Origin: Methylobacterium fujisawaense
Lineage (GTDB): Bacteria > Pseudomonadota > Alphaproteobacteria > Rhizobiales > Beijerinckiaceae
Direction of reading: 5' to 3'
NCBI RefSeq assembly: GCF_014138435.1
Contig: NZ_JACJIM010000001.1
Coordinates: 868,001 to 932,000 of the forward strand
Length of the DNA stretch: 64,000 nucleotides
Position numbers and translations under genes: made by a program. The notes beneath the pieces are model-generated. The model saw only the letters and a list, made by a program, of their open reading frames with translations. It was not told the DNA's origin and did no database searches. Positions 37,160 to 45,505 of the stretch are shown one piece after another (positions within the stretch are counted from its first letter, which is position 1; every line of letters starts with the position of its first letter).

Positions 37160-37683
37160 GACCTTGCCCCCTGTTTGCCCTCGTTCATAACCGGAGCCCG
37201 TTCCGGTTCTGGTCGTGCTCGGACCGGGTTGCAGATGCGTTCGGGGTTGAGCCCGCCGAAGCTCGTGTGAGGGCGGCAGGTGTTGCAGTCTGCCCGCCAC
37301 ACCTCGGCCATGGTCCGAGCCGCCGGCAGGCTCCGGAACAGCTGCTCGTTCAAGCACTCGTCGCGCAAGCGGCCATTGAGGGTCTCGACGAAGCCGTTCT
37401 GCTGCATGCACTGGACGTCAGAAGGTCTTCCCCAGAGCCTCGCGCAGCGTGGCCACGTCGAGCCTCGCCTCGACCAAGAGCGTCTTGCGCTTACGGCTCT
37501 CCTCGTCGAGCGCCTTCAGCCGGCGCGCATCCGAGACCTCCGTGCCGCCCCAGCGCGAGCACCACGTGTAGAACGTCGCGTCGCCGATGCCGCGACGGCG
37601 GCAGACCTCAACAACCGGCAATCCGGCCTGCTGCTCCTTCAGGATCCGATGCTCTGCGCTTCGCTGAACCGGCTCTTCTTCAT
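37160..37683 (-). mobile_element. Internally deleted IS3-family element (orfA fused to orfB tail)
   Basis: Reading leftward from 37683, the start MKKSRFSEAQ belongs to an IS3 orfA. A frameshift near 37652 then leads into [40 protein letters not shown] and [11 protein letters not shown] with a stop at 37418. Only ten bases later the sequence is already in the C-terminal end of orf[41 protein letters not shown]. The roughly 180 codons with the first DDE residues are missing. No intact terminal repeats could be paired by eye. Confidence 0.85.
37189..37208 (+). terminator. Possible hairpin downstream of the prpD-like gene
   Basis: A perfect 7-base inverted repeat, AACCGGA (37189-37195) and TCCGGTT (37202-37208) with a 6-base loop, 35 bases after the stop codon. 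No T-run follows and it lies inside the IS3 scar, so it may simply be part of the transposon. Confidence 0.3.
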
Positions 37684-38175
37684 CGTCCGTCCCCTGATCG
37701 ACGGACTCTCGCTTCAGAACGAGGGCAAGCCAGCGGCCAAAGGAGGAGTCGCATTTCGCGATCTCCCTGGCATCCACGCCCGCCCGCTACGGTCGGAGGT
37801 GTGGCGAGGCGAGCGTGGAAGGTCAGTGGGGGCTTAGGCCACCGACAAGCTCGGCAGTAGCAAGCGAGCTTTGCCGGATCATGTCCCGACGTCACGAACG
37901 CTGATCGCGCATCCGGTGCAGGCGTCAGCCGTTACCGCGTGGTTCCGCTGTTACCCACAGCGTTAACCCGGTGCGTTCGGGAATGCCTTGAAATCTGGCT
38001 AAGTGATGGCGCGCCAGCTCGAACAAAAATGCGAACACGTATGTGATTAAAATCTTGAGGTAAATTCAAGCACACATTGTGCGCCCGGCAAGGGCACCCA
38101 ATTGCGATTGTTGCGCTCCGATTGTGGGCGAAAATCTGCCTGGGACGTTTGAAGCCGATAAATTGTCCCCGCACC
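37684..38175. other. Intergenic stretch before the island boundary
   Basis: About 490 bases between the IS3 scar and the tRNA-Ser fragment. No frame has family features. Base composition drops towards AT-rich near 38000-38175, consistent with an integration junction. The frames on the minus strand that end in GFEPSVRG are simply antisense translations of the tRNA fragment. Confidence 0.45.
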
Positions 38176-38203
38176 GAGGGTTCGAATCCCTCCGTCTCCG
38201 CCA
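38176..38203 (+). other. tRNA-Ser 3' fragment, probable attachment-site remnant
   Basis: GAGGG-TTCGAAT-CCCTC forms a complete T-arm, followed by the acceptor strand CGTCTCC, discriminator G and encoded CCA. This is the 3' end of a class II serine tRNA (whose 5' end would be GGAGACG). The bases upstream do not fold into the rest of a tRNA. Such 3' fragments are produced when an integrase recombines into a tRNA gene; a tyrosine-integrase start lies 108 bases downstream. Confidence 0.8.
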
Positions 38204-38310
38204 TTTAAATAATTGATTAAAATAGCCTTTTTTGACCCGAAAAGCGTCGTCCTTGTCACAGCGCCCCGTCACAGTCTGGGCCTGCGCCCAGGCTCCGATT
38301 CGGGGTGGGC

Positions 38311-38448
38311 ATGTACGTCGTCAGACGCGGCGACCGTTGGTGGTTTCGAAAGGCCGTTCCCGTAGACCTCGTTGACGTGCTCGGCATCGCCGTGGTTCGT
38401 CGGTCGCTGCACACTGACCTGACCGGTATTTTGGACCGAGCCGAGTAG
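38311..38448 (+). pseudogene. Tyrosine integrase, only the N-terminus left
   Basis: The ATG at 38311 opens a frame reading MYVVRRGDRWWFRKAVPVDL and then VDVLGIAVVRRSLHT. This is the typical first 35 residues of phage/island tyrosine recombinases with the small N-terminal beta domain (consensus YLxRRGxxYYFRRRVP). The frame then enters the IS3 element at 38415 and stops at 38448 after 45 codons. No catalytic domain (R...HxxR...Y) is found on the other side of the insertion, so the rest has been deleted. Position next to a tRNA 3' end agrees with an island integrase. Confidence 0.72.
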
Positions 38449-39206
38449 GAGGCTACTGCATGGCCGCTGCCATGGGTAGCCGGAAGGCCAGATCCGGGTA
38501 GCTGACAGGCGCGGGCGGCCGATAGTTCAGGGACGAGTGCGGCCGGACGCGGTTGTAGGTAGTTTGCCAAAGACCTATCACGATCTGTGCCTCCTTCAGC
38601 GAGTAGAAGATCTCCTGTCTCAGGCACTCATCCTGAAGCTTGTCATTGAAGCTCTCGCAGTACCCGTTCTCCCACGGCGAGCCCGGCGCGATGTACTGGA
38701 TCTGTGCTCCGGCTTTGGCGACCCACTTGCGCAGCGCCTTCGAGATCATCTCAGGGCCGTTATCGCAGCGGATGTGCTCGGGGATCCGGCAGGCTGACGT
38801 TCCGAGAGGTCGTACTTCTCCCGGATGCCATCGACCGCCTGCCGGCGCCGCTCGGGGGCTAGAAGTTTCCCGAGGCGACGTCCACCAGCACCTGCTTCTC
38901 CAAGGATAGATCGGCTACTAGCCGCCGCAGCCGCGCGTTCTCGCGCTCCAAATCCTTCATTTTCCTGGCCTAGTCGACTTGGAGGCCGCCGTACTCCTTG
39001 CGCCAGCGGTAATAGCTCTGCTCAGAGATCTCCGCCTCCTTGCACGCCAGCGCTAAACTCTTGCCCTGGGCTGTCTGCACCTCGATCTGGCGCAGCTTCA
39101 GTACCACCTGCTCCGCGCTCGTCTTCTGACCTCGCCGCATGTCCGACTCCTTCGGTCCTGGCTGATCCTCTCAATCAGCCCGGTCCAAAGCCAGCCGGTC
39201 AGGTCA
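38415..39206 (-). mobile_element. Internally deleted IS3-family (IS511-like) element with intact ends
   Basis: Perfect 12-base terminal repeats TGACCTGACCGG (38415-38426) and its complement (39195-39206), with a further shared TTTGGACCG inside each end. The minus strand contains orfA (MRRGQKTSAEQVVLKLRQIE, ALACKEAEISEQSYYRWRKE) with an in-frame TAG where the family has Gln (GLQVD-stop-ARKMK). It then has an orfB start joined by deletion to the C-terminal part: EHIRCDNGPEMISKALRKWV, PGSPWENGYCESFNDKLQDE, NRVRPHSSLNYRPPAP. At 792 bases it is 500 or so shorter than a functional element and cannot move itself. Confidence 0.88.
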
Positions 39207-39407
39207 GAGAAGAAGGGCCAGACTATCGAGCAAGTCCTGAATTGGCTCTTGGCCCTGAATGGTTGCTTGTCATCCCGGACCGGCGGCGAGGTCCGGCATG
39301 GGGTCGACCTTAAGAGTGGCATCTCCATCGATGCCGACGAAGTCCGGCTCAACTGCAACCTGGCCCGCAGCTACGTGACCTTCCTCGTAGCCGAGGATGA
39401 TCGATGA
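39207..39407 (+). pseudogene. 3' remnant of an unidentified gene beside the IS element
   Basis: From the exact edge of the IS element one frame reads 66 codons to a stop at 39407, including KKGQTIEQVLNWLLALNGC and GISIDADEVRLNCNLARSYV. The composition looks like a genuine protein C-terminus (alternating hydrophobic/polar residues, no Arg/Pro noise). I do not recognise it, and it is not an integrase catalytic domain. It is convergent with mcrC, ending 7 bases before the mcrC stop. Confidence 0.45.
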
Positions 39408-39413
39408 GCCGAA

Positions 39414-40556
39414 TCAGCCAGTAGGCGCGCCCATGAACGGTCCGACCGGCGGCGGTGGGATGAGGGCGCGCAGACGTGCGATGATCGATGTCGTCGGCAG
39501 CATCAGATCGACCGTCGCGAACCGAATATCGTGCCCTTGGATGCGGACGGTCTCGTCGACCTCGGCGTCGATGCCGGGATGCAGAAACATTCCCGCCGCA
39601 TGGCTGGAAAGCGGATCATCGGGCCGTTCCTGCGTCCGCAGATAGGCGTACATCTGGTAGATGTAGCCGCTCTTCAGGATCGCCGCGCGATGTTGCGATC
39701 TCCCGAAAACAGACGTGAACTTCGTGTCGATGACGATCCGTTGCGCTGAAAACCCGTGCTCGAGAATGATGTCCGAGATCATTCCCGGCATTATGGCAGC
39801 GATGCCTGGTGTAGCACGCTCGATCTGCCACTTGAGGCCCTTTCCCAGTTGCACCTTCCACCCTAGAGGCGACAGCTCTGCAGCGTAGAACATCCCGACC
39901 GCCTTCTCGAACAGGTGGCGAACGAGGATGATATCCTTCTCAACGCCTGCGAGCGTATGTCCGCCTGCCTCCTCCGTCGGCAGGACTAGATCGAAGACGA
40001 AGTGCGCGAGCGTCACCATCAGCATGTCGTTAGCGTCATGACGGCCGACGCGGTCGACACTGAGCTCAGCCCGCGACGGTTTGAGCCCGCCAACACCATG
40101 GCGGCCGAGATCTCCGGCGAGCCGCAAGCAATCATGCGCGAGGACGCGATCGTCAACCCAGGAGGAGAGAGCGTCCAGGGCAGCTCGGACCAGCCGGTTC
40201 CGCGGCGTGTCGAAAGTGAACTCTTCGAAACGGCAGGCGATCATGCCCTTGCTGAGAAGATCCCCCGCGTACGTCTCCAGCAGGTCGATGCGACCGCGGA
40301 CTCGCGTGAGCGCCGCCTCTTTCTGAATGTATCCTCGACTAAGATTGCGCCGTAGCCGGCGGTCGACGGCGTAGCAAAGGATGCGGGCGATCAGTGAAGG
40401 AAAGTCAGGGGAGGCTTCGGCCGCGGCACCGTATTGCCCTTGGAACCGTGCGAGGTTGTGAGCATAGAGAAACAACAGCCAGATATTACGGACCGGGATG
40501 CGGCCGATGTGGCGGCTGCCCAAGGCACCCGGTTCCAAAGCCGGTGCGGCGAGCAT
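39414..40556 (-). CDS. mcrC: McrC-like nuclease subunit of a type IV restriction system
   Basis: A 380-residue McrC-family protein. The N-terminus GRIPVRNIWLLFLYAHNLAR is the typical McrC opening for binding McrB. The central part contains RVRGRIDLLETYAGDLLSKG and FEEFTFDTPRNRLVRAALDA. The C-terminal nuclease domain has the PD-(D/E)XK core: MISDIILEHG and then RIVIDTKF (Asp...Asp-x-Lys). With McrB it cleaves DNA carrying modified cytosine. The start ATG overlaps the mcrB stop by one base (TGATG at 40554-40558), a strong sign of co-translation. It is the last gene of the leftward defence operon. Confidence 0.9.
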   Translation of the reverse strand: MLAAPALEPGALGSRHIGRIPVRNIWLLFLYAHNLARFQGQYGAAAEASPDFPSLIARILCYAVDRRLRRNLSRGYIQKEAALTRVRGRIDLLETYAGDLLSKGMIACRFEEFTFDTPRNRLVRAALDALSSWVDDRVLAHDCLRLAGDLGRHGVGGLKPSRAELSVDRVGRHDANDMLMVTLAHFVFDLVLPTEEAGGHTLAGVEKDIILVRHLFEKAVGMFYAAELSPLGWKVQLGKGLKWQIERATPGIAAIMPGMISDIILEHGFSAQRIVIDTKFTSVFGRSQHRAAILKSGYIYQMYAYLRTQERPDDPLSSHAAGMFLHPGIDAEVDETVRIQGHDIRFATVDLMLPTTSIIARLRALIPPPPVGPFMGAPTG

Positions 40557-42760
40557 CAGAAACCTTCCAGGAGCTTTTGCCGGGCGGCCGTCACTTTCTC
40601 GGGCGCATCGAACCAGTACTCCTCCAGGAGCGGCACGATTTCCGTTCGTACGACGTCGCCGAACCAGCTCCGCCCGTCTACGGTGGTGCTCCCCGCCGGC
40701 GGTGTCACGTAGCTGTGCCCGATCCGATATTGAGGACCGAGGGACCGGTCCTGCCCTATCTCTTCGTTGAGCGCGTTCATGCGCTGCTCGACCAGGCTGA
40801 CGTCGTCGTCATGAAGGCCGCAACGGGTGGTGCACCAGGCGCGCCACAGTCCGTTGAGCTGCGGGCAGAGCCCGAAGAAGGCGAAACGCCGCCGCAACGC
40901 CAGATCGACGAGCGCGAGCGACCGGTCGGCGATGTTCATCGTGCCGATCACATACAGGTTGCGGGGCACATGGACGCGCTCTCCAGGCTCGCGCCGATAG
41001 GCAAGCTCCATCGCTTCCTCAGGGCCGCGTTTGGTATCCTCGAGCAGCGTCAGCAACTCTCCGAATATCTGTGCAGGATTCCCCCGGTTGATCTCCTCGA
41101 TTACGAGAACGAACGGCCTGTCGGGCTCTGCGTTGGCCGCCTCTACGATCTGAAGAAACAGCCCATCGACAAGTTCGAGTTTGCCGACCCCGGACGGGCG
41201 CCAGCCCCGGACGAAATCCTCGTATGACAGCGAAGGATGGAACTGGACGACATGGAGCCTGTCACGTGTGACTTTCGGGTCACGCGATCCGATGAGCGCA
41301 AAGGCCAACCGCTTCGCGAGCCAGGTCTTCCCAGTACCGGGCGGCCCCTGTAGGATGAGGTTCTTCTTAAGCCTCGCCCGGGACAAGATCAGCGCCAGCT
41401 CGTTTTTCGGTAAGAAGCAGCCTTCTTCGGTGATCTGGGCGATCGTATAGGACGGCGCGGCAGCTTCCTCTTCGGTTTCGATCGGGTCGGGTTCAAAAAA
41501 CTCCTCAAGCGTCGCAATCTTCTGCTCCGGACCGTACTTCTTGGCGAAATACGGCCGCTGCAGCCAATAATCAAAATCCTGCTTCGCGCCGGCAAACGTG
41601 AATACAATCAGCTTGCGCGCCGGCTCGTCGTGCGGGTTCGCCTCCACCACTGTCACGCGGTAGGTGTAGAGATACCAATCCCGTGGCGGATTGAGCACCT
41701 CCCAATCCACCTTGACCGTCTTCCCGTCCTTCAGGTTCTCTGTAATCGTTCCGATCGCCTTGATCCGCATACACGACACCGGCTTGCTGCGGTTGTCGAA
41801 TGGCAGGTTGTGCTTACGTACGAACGAGGCCTTGATGGCAATCCGATCGCCGGCCTTCATGCGCAGGACGTCCTCACTTATCTCGTCGTTGTCCGTCTGC
41901 CAGATACCGTCATCGAAGAAGCGCTTGCTCTGATCGTTCGAGCCTCCCCAGGCCGCGCCGACGAACCAGAAGCGCCGCTCCGGATCATCGAACAGCTCCT
42001 GCCCGGTCACCGTCTCCGGAGCCGCCTCTTCCTCATCATCAGCGATCTTGAATTGGGCCTTGATCTGCTGGAACAGCGAAAATGCCTCTGTGTGCGTAAG
42101 CGAGGTGTTCTTTCCTTCCGAAGTGAGTGTCCACACGCCCCTTTTGGTGGCGTCGATCAGCCCTGCCTTGGCGAGATAGAAGCGCGCCCAAGCGACCTTG
42201 TTCTCGAATTTGGAGTGGCCGTTATTGTGCGTGCCGTTCAGCTCGTCGACCGGCACCTCCTCATGATCCCTGATCCAGGCGAAGACCTTCTCAGGCGTCG
42301 CTGCCCCGCCCTGCTCGCGCAGCGCCTCAAGCACGGGGTCGAGGTAATGGACGAAACGTGGCCGGCCGGGCCCGCTCGGGGAGCCGTCGGCCGGGATGCC
42401 GAGCTCAGCGGGTGCTATCTTCGACCAGGCGAAGGTGGCCTTCTGCTGCTCGCGGAGGAAGGCTTGCGGGTCTTCCGCCTGAATGCCCAGCTTTCTGGCT
42501 GCTGCTAAGAAGCCCGAAAGCGAATCGCCCTCAAGGGCACCTGACTCGATGTTCTCACGATTGACGACAATTGAAGAAATGAGCGGCCATCCGCGATCAT
42601 GGGAAATTTTCACCAGCTGGTCGAGATGAGATGATATCGGACGGCGCGCTTTCTTCCATTCTACACCGCTCGCCTCTGCCACCTCACCGTAAGTCATAAA
42701 CCGATCATCACGGGCTGCGCCAAGAATTGCTTTGTAGCTCTTATTCAGATCAAGACCCAT
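40556..42760 (-). CDS. mcrB: McrB-like AAA+ GTPase with extra N-terminal domains
   Basis: A 734-residue protein. The C-terminal 270 residues are the McrB AAA+ motor: Walker A LQGPPGTGKTWLAKRLA (about residue 465), FHPSLSYEDFVRGWRP, Walker B FVLVIEEINRGNPAQIFGEL and sensor NIADRSLALVDLALRRRF (the McrB MNxxDRS motif). Ahead of it are at least two recognition modules. One, around residues 140-235, is a winged-helix region like Mrr N-domains (YLDPVLEALREQGGAATPEK, RGVWTLTSEG). The other, at about 270-390, is a beta-rich domain beginning RFWFVGAAWGG and containing KAGDRIAIKASF, comparable to EVE/PUA-like modified-base readers. It lies 75 bases after the res gene and overlaps mcrC. It would recognise modified DNA and translocate with McrC. 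Confidence 0.9.
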   Translation of the reverse strand: MGLDLNKSYKAILGAARDDRFMTYGEVAEASGVEWKKARRPISSHLDQLVKISHDRGWPLISSIVVNRENIESGALEGDSLSGFLAAARKLGIQAEDPQAFLREQQKATFAWSKIAPAELGIPADGSPSGPGRPRFVHYLDPVLEALREQGGAATPEKVFAWIRDHEEVPVDELNGTHNNGHSKFENKVAWARFYLAKAGLIDATKRGVWTLTSEGKNTSLTHTEAFSLFQQIKAQFKIADDEEEAAPETVTGQELFDDPERRFWFVGAAWGGSNDQSKRFFDDGIWQTDNDEISEDVLRMKAGDRIAIKASFVRKHNLPFDNRSKPVSCMRIKAIGTITENLKDGKTVKVDWEVLNPPRDWYLYTYRVTVVEANPHDEPARKLIVFTFAGAKQDFDYWLQRPYFAKKYGPEQKIATLEEFFEPDPIETEEEAAAPSYTIAQITEEGCFLPKNELALILSRARLKKNLILQGPPGTGKTWLAKRLAFALIGSRDPKVTRDRLHVVQFHPSLSYEDFVRGWRPSGVGKLELVDGLFLQIVEAANAEPDRPFVLVIEEINRGNPAQIFGELLTLLEDTKRGPEEAMELAYRREPGERVHVPRNLYVIGTMNIADRSLALVDLALRRRFAFFGLCPQLNGLWRAWCTTRCGLHDDDVSLVEQRMNALNEEIGQDRSLGPQYRIGHSYVTPPAGSTTVDGRSWFGDVVRTEIVPLLEEYWFDAPEKVTAARQKLLEGF

Positions 42761-42835
42761 TTGTTACCCCACGTGACTCTCATAGTGCGTCGGCCACCGG
42801 TTCGTGAGCAAGAGCTGACTTCAGTTTGCATATCC

Positions 42836-45505
42836 TCAGCTTCCAAAGCGACTTACAATACCTAATAGGGTCATGTTTTCCGCGATCGCATCATGCGGGA
42901 TCAAGGCGTAGCGCCACGGTTTGCCGCCGTGACTTGCCGCATGATTGCTCGCATGCCGACACCATTCCAGAGCTGAATCGCGCTTCGCCAGCACCTCAGA
43001 CTCGGTCATCTGGTTTGAGGCCTTCGGCTCAAGCATCAGGATGCTGTTATCAGTCTCTGCTACGAAGTCGGGCTGGTACTCCTGCAGGTCTGTCCCGCTG
43101 CGGTAGTACAACTGAAACTGCCCGCGCGCGGGCTTGAACCATTTTTGGGCTTCGCGATCGAGAATGACCGCGAGCTTCCGCTCGGCATCCGACTGGAACT
43201 TTTGTGTTGGATAAAGGCACTTCTGAAACCTGCCGAACAGGTAACGCGCCATATTCGCCTTATCGGAGGGGGACTCGCGGAAATCGAGAGGTGCCTCGCC
43301 GGCCGCCGCCGTGTACGCGCTCTTTCGTAGTTCAGTGAAGCCCCGCGTGACGACGACCTCGTATTCGACCACCGTGTCCTGCCAGAAGTGCGTCTGCATC
43401 TGCGCATGCACGAAGCGGGCGATTTCCTTCTGGTGGAGGCGCAGGATTTTGCGAACGCCGTCTTCCGGGTGCGTCGCCAAAAGATGGTTCGCCACCTGTG
43501 ACGCGAGGTCGTAGAGCAGATCGGCGTGCTCGTCGTAGGCCACGTCATCAAAGTCGATAAGGCCGCTGACGATGTAGTCCTCCAGCCGCTGTTCATCGAT
43601 ATTGCCGGCGCCGAGACCGATCCGATCGACCTGCCCGGTTCTGAGGTGAGCAGCCCATAGCGTTTCGTTCGGCACCTCGTAGCGCATTCGCGACAGATCG
43701 AGCGTGAAGTGATGGAAGCCCGACTTCACCTCCCCCTTCGGGGTGACAAGGATACGGGGAATGTCGATCGTCTGCTGGACGACAAGGTCGACGGTCTTGG
43801 CAACGATGGCTGTCAGATCGGGTTGCTTGGCAATCCCGTCCAGCCCCAGCTGGGAAGCCCGATACTGGCTTTGGACCTCCCGCAGAACTGCAGCCTGTAC
43901 CTCCGGCTTCTGCAGATGCGCGACGCTGGGCAGGCGCGACGGCTCGGTCTCCATCTTGCGGATCACGTCATAGGCGATCCGAACAACATGCTGCTCCTCG
44001 TGCGTGAACTCAGCCTGCGCCTCCTCGAAGCCCGACGTTCCGTTTACCGGTGTGTCGGAGCGTAGTCCCAGCTTGGCGGCAAGTTGAGGACGGCACTCGA
44101 CCGTGACCGTCTTCTGCTGCAACTGCCCTTCTGTGAGGATCACCTGCTGGAGGCGGATGGCGGAGTCCGGCTTCCGGGCTTCGTCGACGATCTCCTGGAA
44201 GCGGTCATGCGCCACGATGTTCAGGCGGTCGACGGCTATGACCCCTGTCCGCCTGCCATAGGGAAGCCGCAGGCCACGCCCGATCGATTGCTCGATCAAC
44301 GTCCGCGCATTAGCAGCGCGCAAGGGCACGATCGTATAGAGGTTGGTAACGTCCCAACCCTCTTTCAGCATGTTGACATGGATGACGATCTCGGTCGGCT
44401 CCTCCGGGCTTTCGACCTTCAGCAGCCTTTCGATTGTCTCCTCTTCCTTCACGCTGGAATCGACCTGGATGACCTTGTCCGTATAGCGTCCCTCGAAGAA
44501 GGCGGCGGACTTCACCAGCGTCATTAGTTCAGTAGCGTGGGTCGTGTCGCGTGCGATCACCAGCATGAACGGTTTGACGATTCGATCGCCGACCTGGCGC
44601 GCATAGGTCTCCAATTCGACCTTGACGCTTTCGTGCAGGCGCACGCCGTCTTCTAGCTTGATCTGCTGGAGCTGCTCGGGCGATTTTCCGGCCGCGACGA
44701 AGTTCTCGCGCGTTACGACGGCGGGTTCTTTCACGAAGCCATCGGCCATTGCGCGGCCGAGCGGATAGTCGAAGATCACGTTTTGGAACGGCGTCGGGCC
44801 GCGCGTCGTCTCGACGAATGGGGTCGCGGTTAGCTCCAGCCCCATAACTGGCTTCAACTCGTTGATTGCCCGCACGCCCGCCGTCGCGCGGTAGCGGTGA
44901 GATTCGTCCATGATCAGGACGAGGTCTTTCTGGGCCGCGAGATAGTCGAAATAGCTGTCCCCGATCTCCTCTTTGAAGCTGCGGATGCGCGGGCTACGGC
45001 CACCGCGAACCTCGGAATTGATCTTGGAGATGTTAAAGATGTTGATTGTGACGGGGAATAGGTTGCCGCCACTCGCTATTTGCCGTTCGAAATTGTCGCC
45101 CGTGGTGATGACAGGCGGCGAAATCGCGAACTCCGCGATGCCCTTCAGGACATATTTCGGCGTGTTGGGCGTGAAATCAGCGATCAGCTTGTTGTAGATC
45201 GTCAGGTTTGGCGCGAGAACGAAGAAGTTATTCAGGCCGTGCGCCAGGTGCAGATAGGCGATGAACGCGCCCATGAGCCGGGTCTTGCCGACGCCCGTTG
45301 CTAGCGCGAAACACAGGCTTGGGAAGTCGCGCTCGAAATCCGTGACGCTCGGAAATTCGGCTCGGATCGCCGCAAGCGCGGCTTCAAGATCGGCATCCTT
45401 TCGCGGCGGAACCAGCTCGGTGACGCGATCGAGAATCTCGAGAGATTGCCGCTGCGGAGCGCGGAGGCTGAGACGGCCAGAGATGGCGTTGACGTGACGG
45501 TTCAT
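42836..45505 (-). CDS. Type III restriction enzyme Res subunit
   Basis: An 889-residue Res protein. It has SF2 helicase motifs: motif I FALATGVGKTRL (Walker A at 69-75), motif II LIMDESHRYRA (DESH at 200-203), motif III LELTATP, and motif VI LIEQSIGRGLRLPYG. The C-terminal PD-(D/E)XK nuclease reads QEYQPDFVAETDNSILMLEP-KA. In type III systems Res binds a Mod dimer and cuts after ATP-driven sliding between two head-to-head unmethylated sites. It overlaps mod by four bases (ATGA at 45502-45505). Length and motifs are complete, so it should be active. Confidence 0.93.
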   Translation of the reverse strand: MNRHVNAISGRLSLRAPQRQSLEILDRVTELVPPRKDADLEAALAAIRAEFPSVTDFERDFPSLCFALATGVGKTRLMGAFIAYLHLAHGLNNFFVLAPNLTIYNKLIADFTPNTPKYVLKGIAEFAISPPVITTGDNFERQIASGGNLFPVTINIFNISKINSEVRGGRSPRIRSFKEEIGDSYFDYLAAQKDLVLIMDESHRYRATAGVRAINELKPVMGLELTATPFVETTRGPTPFQNVIFDYPLGRAMADGFVKEPAVVTRENFVAAGKSPEQLQQIKLEDGVRLHESVKVELETYARQVGDRIVKPFMLVIARDTTHATELMTLVKSAAFFEGRYTDKVIQVDSSVKEEETIERLLKVESPEEPTEIVIHVNMLKEGWDVTNLYTIVPLRAANARTLIEQSIGRGLRLPYGRRTGVIAVDRLNIVAHDRFQEIVDEARKPDSAIRLQQVILTEGQLQQKTVTVECRPQLAAKLGLRSDTPVNGTSGFEEAQAEFTHEEQHVVRIAYDVIRKMETEPSRLPSVAHLQKPEVQAAVLREVQSQYRASQLGLDGIAKQPDLTAIVAKTVDLVVQQTIDIPRILVTPKGEVKSGFHHFTLDLSRMRYEVPNETLWAAHLRTGQVDRIGLGAGNIDEQRLEDYIVSGLIDFDDVAYDEHADLLYDLASQVANHLLATHPEDGVRKILRLHQKEIARFVHAQMQTHFWQDTVVEYEVVVTRGFTELRKSAYTAAAGEAPLDFRESPSDKANMARYLFGRFQKCLYPTQKFQSDAERKLAVILDREAQKWFKPARGQFQLYYRSGTDLQEYQPDFVAETDNSILMLEPKASNQMTESEVLAKRDSALEWCRHASNHAASHGGKPWRYALIPHDAIAENMTLLGIVSRFGS

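Noticed and set aside
38100..38203. A complete tRNA-Ser gene
   Set aside because: Only the T-arm and the 3' acceptor strand are present; no matching D-arm, anticodon arm or 5' acceptor strand can be folded upstream.
42836..45505. Type I restriction HsdR
   Set aside because: No HsdM or HsdS gene is present, and the partner is a beta-class DPPY methyltransferase with overlapping start, which is the type III arrangement.
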